DNA from: Desulfohalobiaceae bacterium S24 | GTDB lineage: Bacteria > Desulfobacterota > Desulfovibrionia > Desulfovibrionales > Desulfothermaceae | Direction: 5' to 3' | Assembly: GCA_011389765.1 (NCBI GenBank) | Contig: JAABTT010000002.1 | Location: 1-64,000, forward strand | Length of the DNA stretch: 64,000 bases | Shown here: piece after piece, positions 40,267 to 48,481 of the stretch | How the letters are laid out: each line of letters begins with the position of its first letter | Position numbering within the stretch: position 1 is the first letter of the stretch | Made by a program: the position numbers and the translations under genes | Notes under the pieces: generated by a model | Told to the model about the DNA's origin: nothing | Databases searched by the model: none | What the model saw: only the letters and a program-made list of their open reading frames with translations

Positions 40267-41955
40267 TGGGAAATGCATGCGCTGGACAAAGAGATCCATG
40301 AAATCGGCACGCTCGGCTATGGATACATGGGTCACAGCCTGCATCTTTTCTTCCAAAAACCGCCGGTAGGACGTGTCCACCAGCAGCCAGGCACATCCGC
40401 TTCGGCTCGTATTGCCGGCAAAAATAACTTTTCCTTTGCTGCCCTGGGGGAGCATCCCAATGGCTTCCAGGTTTTCCGGATTGAGTGAAAACCCAAAGCC
40501 CCCGGCAATGACGATGCGATCCAGTTCACTCGATTCGCTTCCGGCTTCCTGCAGAATGCCTTCCATGGCTGCCCTGACAGCGGCTTTGGCCAGCTGCACC
40601 TGCCTGACATCCCGCTGGGTTAGATAGACCCCTTCCTCCAGTCGGAAAGCCGCTTGATCGTAGAGAAATGCAACGCGCTCCCGGATGGCTTCCGGAAGTT
40701 GGTCCGTTTCTTCCGGATGGAGCATGCGGCCGCTCACATCAAGCACCCCCAGCCGGAGGAGAACTGCAATCAAATCCATGAGACCGCTGCCGCAAATGCC
40801 TTTGATGGGAGCGTTCCCGACGGTTTCCAGCCTGATATTCCTGCCGTCGGTGCTCACGGTTTCAACAGCCCCGAAGGAAGCCCGCATGCCGCTGGAGAGC
40901 CCGGCCCCTTCAAAGGCCGGTCCTGCAGCTGTGGAGGTCATGAGCCGCCTGCCCCTCAGGTTCAAGCCCATCTCGCCGTTGGTGCCGATGTCCATGAAGA
41001 GCAGGGCCTGCTGATCATCGAAAAAACCTTCGCTCATCAAGAGACCGGCGCTGATATCCGTGCCCACAAAGGCATGGACAATGGGCGGCACATAGACCCG
41101 GGCCACCGGGTTGATCCTCAGGCCGAAACGGGAGGCCGGATAACTCGAGGCGCCTTGAATTCCCACGGTGAAGGGCACCCGGCCCAGGGGGGCCGGATCG
41201 ATTTCCGCAGCGATCTGAAGCATGGTGGTGTTGCCTCCCACCACGACATCCAGAATTTCCATGGCATCAGATTGGGAATCTATGCAGACCTGATCGATCA
41301 GTTCATTCAACCCGCTTCTGACAATACCGGCCAGGGCGGCCAGACCCTCGTGCGTGGAGGCGTGCTGGATGCGGGTCATGATGTCGTGTCCGAATTTGAC
41401 CTGCGGGTTCAAACTGGACGAGGTGGCCAGCTCTTCTCCTGACTGCAGGGAAAGGAGGGAGACCACCATGCTTGTGGTGCCCAGGTCGATGGCCAGGCCT
41501 TTGGGCGTAAAGCCTTCTTTCCACGCGTCAATGGGCAGGATTGTGTCCTGGTCCTGATAGGAAAACCAGTATTTCCCCTTGGCTTTCCGCAGACTAACCG
41601 CCGGGACCACCCGGGACCAGGACAGACGCTCTCCTTCCAGAATGCGCTGGGCCTGCCGGAGGCGCTTGGCATCCAGGCTGAAGTCCACGGGCAGCTCGAT
41701 GCGCAGATCGTGCTCCGGAGTAAGCAGGCAGGCTAGGCGAAGCCCATTGGCTGCTTGTTCCGGCGTGATATTCTGGTGCTCGGTTTCCGGCACATCCTGT
41801 CCATTTTTGACCCAGACCCCGCATTTCCCGCAGATCCCCTTTCCGTTGCAGGGACTTTCGATAAAAATGCCTTCCCGCTGCAGAATGTCCCGGACTGTCT
41901 CAGCTTTTTCGAATGGGATGGTTATATCCAGAGGATCGACAAAGAGTTTCGGCAT
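40258..41955 (-). CDS. RACo/RamA-type ATP-dependent reductive activator of corrinoid proteins
   Basis: 565 residues. An N-terminal [2Fe-2S] domain carries C36, C42, C45 and C76 (ESPCNGKGICGKCGVWV and LRLACLLTP). A linker and the large ASKHA-type domain follow: KGLAIDLGTTSMVVSLLSL, GGNTTMLQIAAEIDP, LFMDIGTNGEMGLNLRG, GICGSGLMDLIAVLLRLG, IAGGFGFSLNPENLEAIGML. Such proteins use ATP hydrolysis to reduce inactive Co(II) corrinoids back to Co(I). It is the likely repair partner of the mttB-type system 12 kb upstream, but no corrinoid protein adjoins it. Confidence 0.92.
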   Translation of the reverse strand: MPKLFVDPLDITIPFEKAETVRDILQREGIFIESPCNGKGICGKCGVWVKNGQDVPETEHQNITPEQAANGLRLACLLTPEHDLRIELPVDFSLDAKRLRQAQRILEGERLSWSRVVPAVSLRKAKGKYWFSYQDQDTILPIDAWKEGFTPKGLAIDLGTTSMVVSLLSLQSGEELATSSSLNPQVKFGHDIMTRIQHASTHEGLAALAGIVRSGLNELIDQVCIDSQSDAMEILDVVVGGNTTMLQIAAEIDPAPLGRVPFTVGIQGASSYPASRFGLRINPVARVYVPPIVHAFVGTDISAGLLMSEGFFDDQQALLFMDIGTNGEMGLNLRGRRLMTSTAAGPAFEGAGLSSGMRASFGAVETVSTDGRNIRLETVGNAPIKGICGSGLMDLIAVLLRLGVLDVSGRMLHPEETDQLPEAIRERVAFLYDQAAFRLEEGVYLTQRDVRQVQLAKAAVRAAMEGILQEAGSESSELDRIVIAGGFGFSLNPENLEAIGMLPQGSKGKVIFAGNTSRSGCAWLLVDTSYRRFLEEKMQAVTHVSIAERADFMDLFVQRMHFPPQ

Positions 41956-41967
41956 ATGACCTCTCTC

Positions 41968-41998
41968 GATTCAGCTTTGCCTCTGGCAAAGCTGAATC
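41968..41998 (-). repeat. leader hairpin (copy e), before the RACo-type gene
   Basis: Perfect 14-bp arms, GATTCAGCTTTGCC and GGCAAAGCTGAATC, around three bases (AGA in gene sense), ending 12 bases before the ATG. Confidence 0.65.
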
Positions 41999-42137
41999 AT
42001 ATATACTTGTTTATGCAAAATTTGGACCTCTGCGCTGGGCGGTCTGCCCAGAGGGCAGCGGACAGTATGGAATCATTTCTCCCGTGTCTCCGGGCATCTT
42101 TCCATGCAGGCATGTGAGTGTGTTCAAGGGCTAAAAG

Positions 42138-42472
42138 CTTTTCACACGTCTTGTTCCGGGGACCACCCCGAAAAGCAGACTCGATTGCGACCGGTTTGTT
42201 CGGCCCGGTAGAGGGCTGTATCGGCAGCCTTGATCAGAGTTTCCATTGTATGGGAGGCTTCAAGTACAGCGAGCCCCATAGAGAGTTTGAAGGATATACG
42301 CGCAGGTGCTCGGCTCTCCAGCGGCGATCAGGGTTTCCCATTCTGCGAGGGACTGCACGGGACAGGACTTGATCAAGCCGTAGACGTGTTCAACGTCAAC
42401 GCCCTGGAGCACATCAATCTTGCGCAGGTCCTCGAGATCGAGGCCATGCTGTGCATAACAGTCTTCGCTCAT
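42138..42472 (-). pseudogene. cNMP-binding/GGDEF protein deletion scar
   Basis: The minus strand begins MSEDCYAQHGLDLEDLRKID and continues VEHVYGLIKSCPVQSLAEWE, the start of a cyclic-nucleotide-binding domain. Near 42300 another frame takes over with FKLSMGLAVLEAS, KAADTALYRAEQTGRNRVCF, the last turn of a GGDEF domain. Everything between is gone, including the GGDEF active site. An internal deletion plus frameshift explains it. Confidence 0.65.
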
Positions 42473-42703
42473 AGCCTTTTCCCTCTTTTCCTCCGAGTTG
42501 GGCGTTACGCAAAATGCGAACCTGAACAGTGGTAACGTTCCGACAACGCGTTCTCAAACAGTCATTCGGATCCTCCCAAAAGCGCTGCTCAAGGTTTAGC
42601 CGGGGTTCGCGGCCATCGTCAATATCTTTTTTTCAATGGCACGGAAAATGCTACAAAGTCTCCAGCAAATAGTAGGACATGATTTATACAAGGAGGATCT
42701 GCT

Positions 42704-43054
42704 ATGGAAAATGTAAGCGCCGGCAAGACACTGGATGAAATCGCAGGTCAAGGGGTGAGTCTCGTTGATTTCGGCGCCCCCTGGTGCGGTCCGTGCAAGG
42801 TTCAGGGACCGGTGATACACAAGCTTGCTGAAAAATTTCAGGGCCTGGCGTCGGTCAAAGAGGTGGATATTGATCAAAACCGCGATTTGGCCATGAGTCT
42901 CGGCATTCAAAGTGTTCCGACCCTGATACTTTTTAAGGACGGTCAAGAGGTGCAGCGGCTCATTGGACTGCATAATGAAGCAAAATTGACTCAAGTTATC
43001 AATGGGGCTTTGCCGGAAGAAAACACAGGAGGAGCAGAAAATGGGCGAACATGA
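42704..43054 (+). CDS. thioredoxin-family protein
   Basis: 116 residues. VDFGAPWCGPCKVQGPVIHK carries the C28-G-P-C31 redox pair, and SLGIQSVPTLILFKDGQEVQ the cis-proline. It is a cytoplasmic disulfide reductase, likely fed by the TrxB 2.6 kb upstream. AAGGAGG precedes the ATG. Confidence 0.92.
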   Translation: MENVSAGKTLDEIAGQGVSLVDFGAPWCGPCKVQGPVIHKLAEKFQGLASVKEVDIDQNRDLAMSLGIQSVPTLILFKDGQEVQRLIGLHNEAKLTQVINGALPEENTGGAENGRT

Positions 43055-43271
43055 CTTTTCAGATCTGGCCAACGAGAATTTCCCCAGACATACCGGCGGG
43101 TCCATTGTCCTGGACGGGATCGGCTATGTGGAGCAATACATGGCGGAGCAGCCGGAGACGTTCCTTACGGCGTTTAACCTGTTGAGGCCTGTTTTTCAGC
43201 GTATAGATGACGATAGTGGTGTCGAGCAGATATTTCAGCCGAATTGGGATATGTCAAGTGGATATACGTAA
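43041..43271 (+). CDS. small unknown protein overlapping the thioredoxin gene
   Basis: 76 residues starting MGEHDFSDLANENFPRHTGG, with a 14-base overlap on the thioredoxin gene and AGGAGGAG upstream of its ATG. I do not recognise it. The ending (NWDMSSGYT) is followed by repeat-rich DNA, so it may be the surviving start of a longer gene. Confidence 0.35.
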   Translation: MGEHDFSDLANENFPRHTGGSIVLDGIGYVEQYMAEQPETFLTAFNLLRPVFQRIDDDSGVEQIFQPNWDMSSGYT

Positions 43272-43577
43272 GCTGTTCAAAATATCCAATGCAATCCTCA
43301 AAGGGTACAGCGAAAGTCCTCATATGAAACTTCAGGGGAAACTCAATGAGATTGCTTCGGCGAAGACGCCTCGCAATGACGGGTGAAGTCGACAGTCTGG
43401 TGGGGAAGTACGGTTTTTTTTTCATCAAACCAGCAATTAAAAGTTTGAAAACGTGTGTAAAAGCAAGGTTTTGTGTTTTTTTTGATTTTAAATAGTTATG
43501 TACCAGCTTTGCCAGAGGCAAAGCTGGTACACGGATCCTTGTCTTTTGGTTCGATTCACGATAGAAATCAGGTGACC
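43272..43577. repeat. repeat-bearing gap before the ChaN-like gene
   Basis: GAGATTGCTTCGGCGAAG with CGCAATGACG (43348-43381) is a copy of a dispersed repeat also found inverted at 47861-47890. The leader hairpin at 43500-43530 lies further on. No gene is seen. Confidence 0.6.
43500..43530 (+). repeat. leader hairpin (copy f), before the ChaN-like gene
   Basis: Perfect 14-bp arms GTACCAGCTTTGCC and GGCAAAGCTGGTAC around AGA. The outer five bases differ from copy e but still pair, so pairing rather than sequence is kept. Confidence 0.65.
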
Positions 43578-44498
43578 ATGTGCCGAAATCCTTTTTTTTA
43601 TGCCATTTTTTTGCCTTTTTTTGGGGTTCTCCTGAGCAGCTGCGCCCCCAAGCCCCCGCATCCGATGCAGGCGCCGGAAGCGGCAACAGCCGTGATCGAA
43701 GAGAGCGGGGCCACCTTCCGGGCCGGGGAAATCGTTGACACCCAGGCCGGGGAGAGCATTGCCTTTGCTGAGCTTATCCAACGGCTCCGGGATCAAAATC
43801 TGGTTTTTGTGGGTGAGATTCACAATAATGCCGAGCACCACCTCCTGCAGGTCCAGATTCTGCAGCGTCTTCTGGAGGATCGCCCGGAGACCGCCGTGGG
43901 CATCGAGTATTTGCCCCAGACGGTTCAGCCGGTTGTTGACCATTTCATGAGTGAAACAATCGATGAAATACAATTTTTCTACCAGGCTGACTGGTCGAAA
44001 AATTGGGGGTTTGACTTCCACCTCTACCGTCCCCTTTTCCATGTGATCAGACGGCAGGCGGCAGGGCTGCCGGCCCTGAACGCCCCCAATGCCGTGATCA
44101 AGACCGTAGCCCGAAAGGGTCTCCAGGGATTGACTCCAGAGCAGCGGAATCAGATAGCCGACGCCATTTCTTTGGACAACGCCGAGCATCGGGCGGTCCT
44201 GCAGGAGGTTTTCAAGACCCACGCGCATTCACGGCTGCCGGATTTTGAGTTTTTCTATCAGGCGCAGTGCGCACGGGACGCAACCATGGCCGAGAACATC
44301 GCGGCTGACCGGAAGGCACACGGCAGGAGGATGGTGGTCTTCTGCGGAAACGGGCATCTCGACAAGCGATTCGCCGTACCTGCCCGGGTTCAGAGCCGGA
44401 TCCCGATCGATTCGGCTGTCCTGCTACTCAAGCCGTTGCAGGGCTCCTTACGCCTGGACCCGGACGAGGCGGATTTTGTCTGGCTGACCGGGGGCTGA
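43578..44498 (+). CDS. ChaN-family lipoprotein
   Basis: 306 residues. A lipoprotein signal ends in LLSSC, so the mature protein is lipid-anchored. The body has NLVFVGEIHNNAEHHLLQVQ, VGIEYLPQTVQPVVDHFM, the ADWSKNWGFDFHLYRPLF segment, and VVFCGNGHLDKRFAVP, as in ChaN-like iron- or haem-binding lipoproteins (DUF399). The ATG at 43578 yields the signal peptide. A role in haem or iron handling is inferred from the family. Confidence 0.85.
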   Translation: MCRNPFFYAIFLPFFGVLLSSCAPKPPHPMQAPEAATAVIEESGATFRAGEIVDTQAGESIAFAELIQRLRDQNLVFVGEIHNNAEHHLLQVQILQRLLEDRPETAVGIEYLPQTVQPVVDHFMSETIDEIQFFYQADWSKNWGFDFHLYRPLFHVIRRQAAGLPALNAPNAVIKTVARKGLQGLTPEQRNQIADAISLDNAEHRAVLQEVFKTHAHSRLPDFEFFYQAQCARDATMAENIAADRKAHGRRMVVFCGNGHLDKRFAVPARVQSRIPIDSAVLLLKPLQGSLRLDPDEADFVWLTGG

Positions 44499-44550
44499 TA
44501 TGGGATTTACGATTTAGGATTGAAGATTGCAGATTGAAGATTGAAGATTG

Positions 44551-44642
44551 TATACTGATCCAATTTTGGTTTTTGAAACAAAGACTGATTGTCCTTTGAT
44601 TTCAACGATAGAATCCTGAAAAGGGTAACTTGGAGCAGTATA
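44551..44642. mobile_element. MITE-like element, copy 2 (complete)
   Basis: 92 bases from TATACTGATCCAA to TTGGAGCAGTATA. It is bounded by the same five bases, GATTG, at 44546-44550 and 44643-44647, as for a target-site duplication, although GATTG is also a local repeat word. Its interior matches copy 3 at about 62800-62890. Confidence 0.75.
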
Positions 44643-44719
44643 GATTGCTTAATATAAAAAAATCAAGAAATTCCCAAGGCTCTATACTTTTGGACTTTGG
44701 CGAGCGATTCAAAGCATTC

Positions 44720-47674
44720 ATGATGGTGAAGATCGTTCAACACATACTGGCTTCTCTGCTGCTTTTTTTGCTGCTTCCGGGACCTCAAGCCTCCGGCGCT
44801 GCAGATAGTGCTGCCGGCAGTGAGGCGGACAGCCAGGTCGAGGTTTTGAATCTGACGGCGGAAGAGCGGGCTTTTTTGAAAAAGCACCCGGTGTTCCGGG
44901 TGGGCAATGAGGACGACTGGCCTCCTTTTGATTTCAGCGAGCACGGCAAACCCAAAGGCTACGCTATAGAGCATCTCGAACTCCTGGGGCAGCATCTGGG
45001 GATTTCCTTTGAATATGTCAACGGCTATACCTGGTCGGAGTTGCTCGAACTCTTCAAGGAAAAGAGGATCGATATCCTGCCCTCGCTGTGGATCTCTGAG
45101 GCCCGCAAGCAGTATATGCTCTTTACAGAGCCCTTTCTCGAACTGCCCTATGTCCTGGTCACTCGGAAGACCAACACCGCAGTGCACTCCTTCCAGGACC
45201 TCCAGGACAAGATCATTGCCGTACCCAAAGGCTATAAGCAGGAGGAAGTGCTTCGGGAGCACTACCCGGAGATCCAGCTCCATGTAGTGCAAAATCCACT
45301 GGAAGGCTTGAAGGCGGTCAGTTTTGGGCGGGCGGACGCCTTGATCGGCTATCGGGGGGTGGTGAACCATGTGATTGCCTCCAATTTTTTGAGCGATCTG
45401 AAGGTCCTGGGTGAAGCAGGCGTTCCGGAGCTCGGTCCCCAGGGCCTGTACATCGCCGTGCGCCCGGAACTGCCTCTCCTGCGCAGCATTTTGCAAAAGG
45501 CGATGCAGCATATTGAAGAGCGTAAAAAGGTTCAATTGGCCCAAAAATGGATCAACCTGGACCAGTCCGGATACCCGGCTTTGAACAGGCAGGAGCGACT
45601 GTTTCTGGAGCAGAACCCTGTACTTCGGGTGGACAATCTTCAGGATTGGCCGCCCTTTAATTTTCATGAAAACGGCCGGGCCAAAGGATTCTGCATCGAT
45701 TATACTGAATTGCTTGCCGAAAAGCTCAATCTGGAGATTGAGTATGTTTCCGGACCTGCCTGGTCGGATTTTTTGCAGATGATCCAGACAGGAGAAATTG
45801 ATCTGCTCAGCGATGTGGTTAAAACCAAGCAGCGGGATGCCTTTATTGATTTTACCAGACCCTATCTCACTATTTTTTCGGGTATTGTGATCAAGCGGGG
45901 CAGTGAGCGCTATGCTTCCCTTGAAGACCTGGCCGGCAAGACTGTGGCGGTCCCGGAGAAGTTCTATTATCAGGAAATCCTTGACGAATATTATCCCGAG
46001 ATCACTGTTGCGCTTCAAGGCTCGATACTGGACTGTTTACAAGCGGTTTCTTCTGGAAAAGTCGATGCCGCGCTCTCTGAAAAACCGGTCTTTGATTATC
46101 TGATCAGAAAGCATTTTCTCACGGATCTCTCCAGCATTCCCATTATGGACAATATCCATTTTGGGAGCACCCCGGTTGCCCTGGGCGTGAGCAAAGAAAA
46201 AACAATTCTGCGGGATATCCTGCAAAAGACCATGGATGTAGTCTCTGAGGAAGAAGTGGACCGCTTGCGTCAGCGCTGGCTCAATCCAGAGGATGTCCAA
46301 AGGCAGCGGGACCGGGTGAATCTTTCCCCGGCTCAGCGGGAATTCTTCGCCGGGCGCCGGCAGATCACAATGTGTGTCAAACCCGACCGGATGCCTTTGG
46401 AAGGCATCACGAAAGGGGGACGGTATGAAGGAATCGCCGCAGACATGATGCAAATTCTTGAAGCAAAGATCGGCGTTCCTTTTCAATGGGTCGAAAGTAA
46501 AGGCTGGGAAGAGGACAGGCAATTACTGGAGCAGGGAAAGTGCGACATCGTCTCCTGCGTTCAAAAAACGCCGGAAAAAAGTCGATATCTCACCTTTTCA
46601 AAGTCTTATATCGATGCGGTGAACGTGATGGTCACCAGGAGCGAGGAGCCCTATATCTCCAGCCTGGACGCCCTGGCCGGCAAGAAAGTGGGCATTGAGG
46701 GGAGCAACTCTCTCAGAGAATATATCGAAAAGAGTTACCCTAATTTAACTATTGCAGCTGTTGACGATTTGAGCGCAGGCCTCAATTCAGTCTCTGAGGG
46801 GAAACTTGACGCGTTTCTGGGCGGCCTCCAGGCCGTGAGCTACAAAATACATGAACTTGGACTGTATGAGCTGAAGATCGCCGGACAAACGCCGTACAAG
46901 GGTTTTTTTCGGGTTGGCGTCGTCAAAAATGAACCGGAACTGGCCGGGGCCATCAACACGGCCCTGGACTCCATCTCTGCTGAAAAACGCAGCAGCATCA
47001 CCCAAAAATGGCTGTCCATCAAATATGAACACGGCTTCAATTACGATCTCTTCTGGAAGATCCTGGCCGGTGGTCTGATGATTCTTCTGGGGGTGCTGTA
47101 CTGGAACCGAAAGCTCTCCATGCTGAACCGGGAAATCGTGGATGCCCATGCCGAACTCGAAGCCAAGAGCAAGGAGCTGGAACGCCTGTCCATTACCGAT
47201 CCGCTCACCGGGATTTACAATCGCTTGAAGCTGGAGGATGTGCTCAGTCACGAATGCCGCCGGGCCTCTCGGTATAAGCACCATGTCTGCGTGATCATGC
47301 TGGATGTGGACCATTTTAAATCCATCAACGACAATCACGGACATCAGGCCGGGGATTGGGTTCTGTCGGAACTCGCAGGGCTCATCGCTGACAATACGCG
47401 GGAAATCGACACTGTGGGCAGGTGGGGCGGGGAGGAGTTTCTGATCATTTGTCCGGAAACCGAGCGGGACGGAGCTGTTTTGCTCGCGGAAAAGCTTCGC
47501 AAAGAGCTGGCCGGGCATAATTTTGAGGGGATTGGCCAATGCACGGCCAGTTTCGGCGTGGCCCAGTATCAACAAGGACAGCGCTCCGTGGATGTGACCG
47601 GCCGGGCTGATCAGGCCCTGTACGCGGCCAAGGCCAAAGGCCGGAATCGGGTGGAAACAGAGATAGAGAATTAG
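44720..47674 (+). CDS. membrane-bound diguanylate cyclase with three SBP family 3 sensor domains
   Basis: 984 residues. A signal sequence (VKIVQHILASLLLFLLLPG) is followed by three periplasmic binding-protein domains in tandem: about residues 50-285 (RVGNEDDWPPFDF), 290-530 (RVDNLQDWPPFNF) and 540-760 (MCVKPDRMPLEGI). A membrane helix near 782-800 (ILAGGLMILLGVLYW) and a short coiled coil lead to a GGDEF domain with GGEEF intact near residue 902. It should sense small polar solutes outside and make c-di-GMP inside. The open frame reaches 44630, inside the MITE-like element, so the ATG at 44720 is preferred. Confidence 0.9.
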   Translation: MMVKIVQHILASLLLFLLLPGPQASGAADSAAGSEADSQVEVLNLTAEERAFLKKHPVFRVGNEDDWPPFDFSEHGKPKGYAIEHLELLGQHLGISFEYVNGYTWSELLELFKEKRIDILPSLWISEARKQYMLFTEPFLELPYVLVTRKTNTAVHSFQDLQDKIIAVPKGYKQEEVLREHYPEIQLHVVQNPLEGLKAVSFGRADALIGYRGVVNHVIASNFLSDLKVLGEAGVPELGPQGLYIAVRPELPLLRSILQKAMQHIEERKKVQLAQKWINLDQSGYPALNRQERLFLEQNPVLRVDNLQDWPPFNFHENGRAKGFCIDYTELLAEKLNLEIEYVSGPAWSDFLQMIQTGEIDLLSDVVKTKQRDAFIDFTRPYLTIFSGIVIKRGSERYASLEDLAGKTVAVPEKFYYQEILDEYYPEITVALQGSILDCLQAVSSGKVDAALSEKPVFDYLIRKHFLTDLSSIPIMDNIHFGSTPVALGVSKEKTILRDILQKTMDVVSEEEVDRLRQRWLNPEDVQRQRDRVNLSPAQREFFAGRRQITMCVKPDRMPLEGITKGGRYEGIAADMMQILEAKIGVPFQWVESKGWEEDRQLLEQGKCDIVSCVQKTPEKSRYLTFSKSYIDAVNVMVTRSEEPYISSLDALAGKKVGIEGSNSLREYIEKSYPNLTIAAVDDLSAGLNSVSEGKLDAFLGGLQAVSYKIHELGLYELKIAGQTPYKGFFRVGVVKNEPELAGAINTALDSISAEKRSSITQKWLSIKYEHGFNYDLFWKILAGGLMILLGVLYWNRKLSMLNREIVDAHAELEAKSKELERLSITDPLTGIYNRLKLEDVLSHECRRASRYKHHVCVIMLDVDHFKSINDNHGHQAGDWVLSELAGLIADNTREIDTVGRWGGEEFLIICPETERDGAVLLAEKLRKELAGHNFEGIGQCTASFGVAQYQQGQRSVDVTGRADQALYAAKAKGRNRVETEIEN

Positions 47675-47860
47675 GTTCAGAAAGCAGAATGAACATCGAA
47701 CATCGAACGTCCAATGATGAATGATGAATCAAAGAAAAGACATGTTCATATTCCCGAATCGGCCTCTTCTCGCAACCGCTTGGTATTACATTTATTTTTC
47801 TTTTTTTCTTCATTCAAAGTCAGGACGAATGGAGTCATAGTTCCAAACATTGAACAACGC

Positions 47861-47890
47861 TCGTCATTGCGAGCGAAGCGAAGCAATCTT
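47861..47890. repeat. dispersed CGTCATTGCGAGCGAAGCGA repeat
   Basis: CGTCATTGCGAGCGAAGCGA followed by AGCAATCTT, the inverse of the copy at 43348-43381; a shorter relative is at 28382-28392. A degenerate leader-type hairpin (CAGCCCTGCCGCTGGCCGAA) follows at about 47909. Confidence 0.6.
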
Positions 47891-47964
47891 TCAGAAAAGC
47901 CTCTTGTCAGCCCTGCCGCTGGCCGAAGACGTCCAGTTTGATAAAAAAAGAAACGAGTCACCTC

Positions 47965-48036
47965 CTCCGTCATTCCGGCGCAGGCCGGAATCCAGACTGA
48001 AAAAGCTGGACCCCGGCCTACGCCGGGGTGACGGAG
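47965..48036. repeat. paired CCGTCATTCCGGCG inverted repeat
   Basis: CTCCGTCATTCCGGCG near 47965 and CGCCGGGGTGACGGAG ending at 48036 face each other, each with its own inner pairing (CCGGC..GCCGG; CCCCGGC..GCCGGGG). This repeat style is common between genes in environmental bacteria. The rest of 47675-48151 has no gene. Confidence 0.65.
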
Positions 48037-48151
48037 AAAGAAAAAAGAAGTTTCATACGAGCCCTGCCGTGCTTTCTTTTTGGGTTGACTTCCTGAGGCT
48101 CGAATTTATAATAAAATACTATGCATTAATCCAGACCAGGAGGAAAGAAAC

Positions 48152-48361
48152 ATGGAAGAACAGACTTTGAGCATTCCGAATATATCCTGCGGCCATTGCG
48201 TCCAGGCCATCAAGAACGAACTCTTGGAACTGCCGGGCGTCCAGTCAGCTGAGGGAGATCCGGAAACCAAAACCATAACGGTGGAGTGGGAAGCTCCGGC
48301 CGGCCTGGAGCAGATCCGCTCCAAGCTGCAGGAAATCAATTATCCGGCCGAATCGTCCTGA
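48152..48361 (+). CDS. copZ: heavy-metal-associated domain protein, copper chaperone
   Basis: 69 residues, one HMA domain: LSIPNISCGHCVQAIKNELL with the CxxC metal site and the EVEW-type beta strand (TITVEWEAPAG). It carries Cu(I) to the CopA-type ATPase that begins 121 bases downstream. AGGAGG lies before the ATG. Confidence 0.88.
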   Translation: MEEQTLSIPNISCGHCVQAIKNELLELPGVQSAEGDPETKTITVEWEAPAGLEQIRSKLQEINYPAESS

Positions 48362-48481
48362 TTTCGTATTGCAGTCGGAGTTGGGTGCTCATCCGCGTCC
48401 GATTAAACTTTGCTTATCTTTAATTTCAAAGTATTGACGGGAGACTCCCCGGGGCTGAACGTGCCTTAAAAAGTGTTCACT

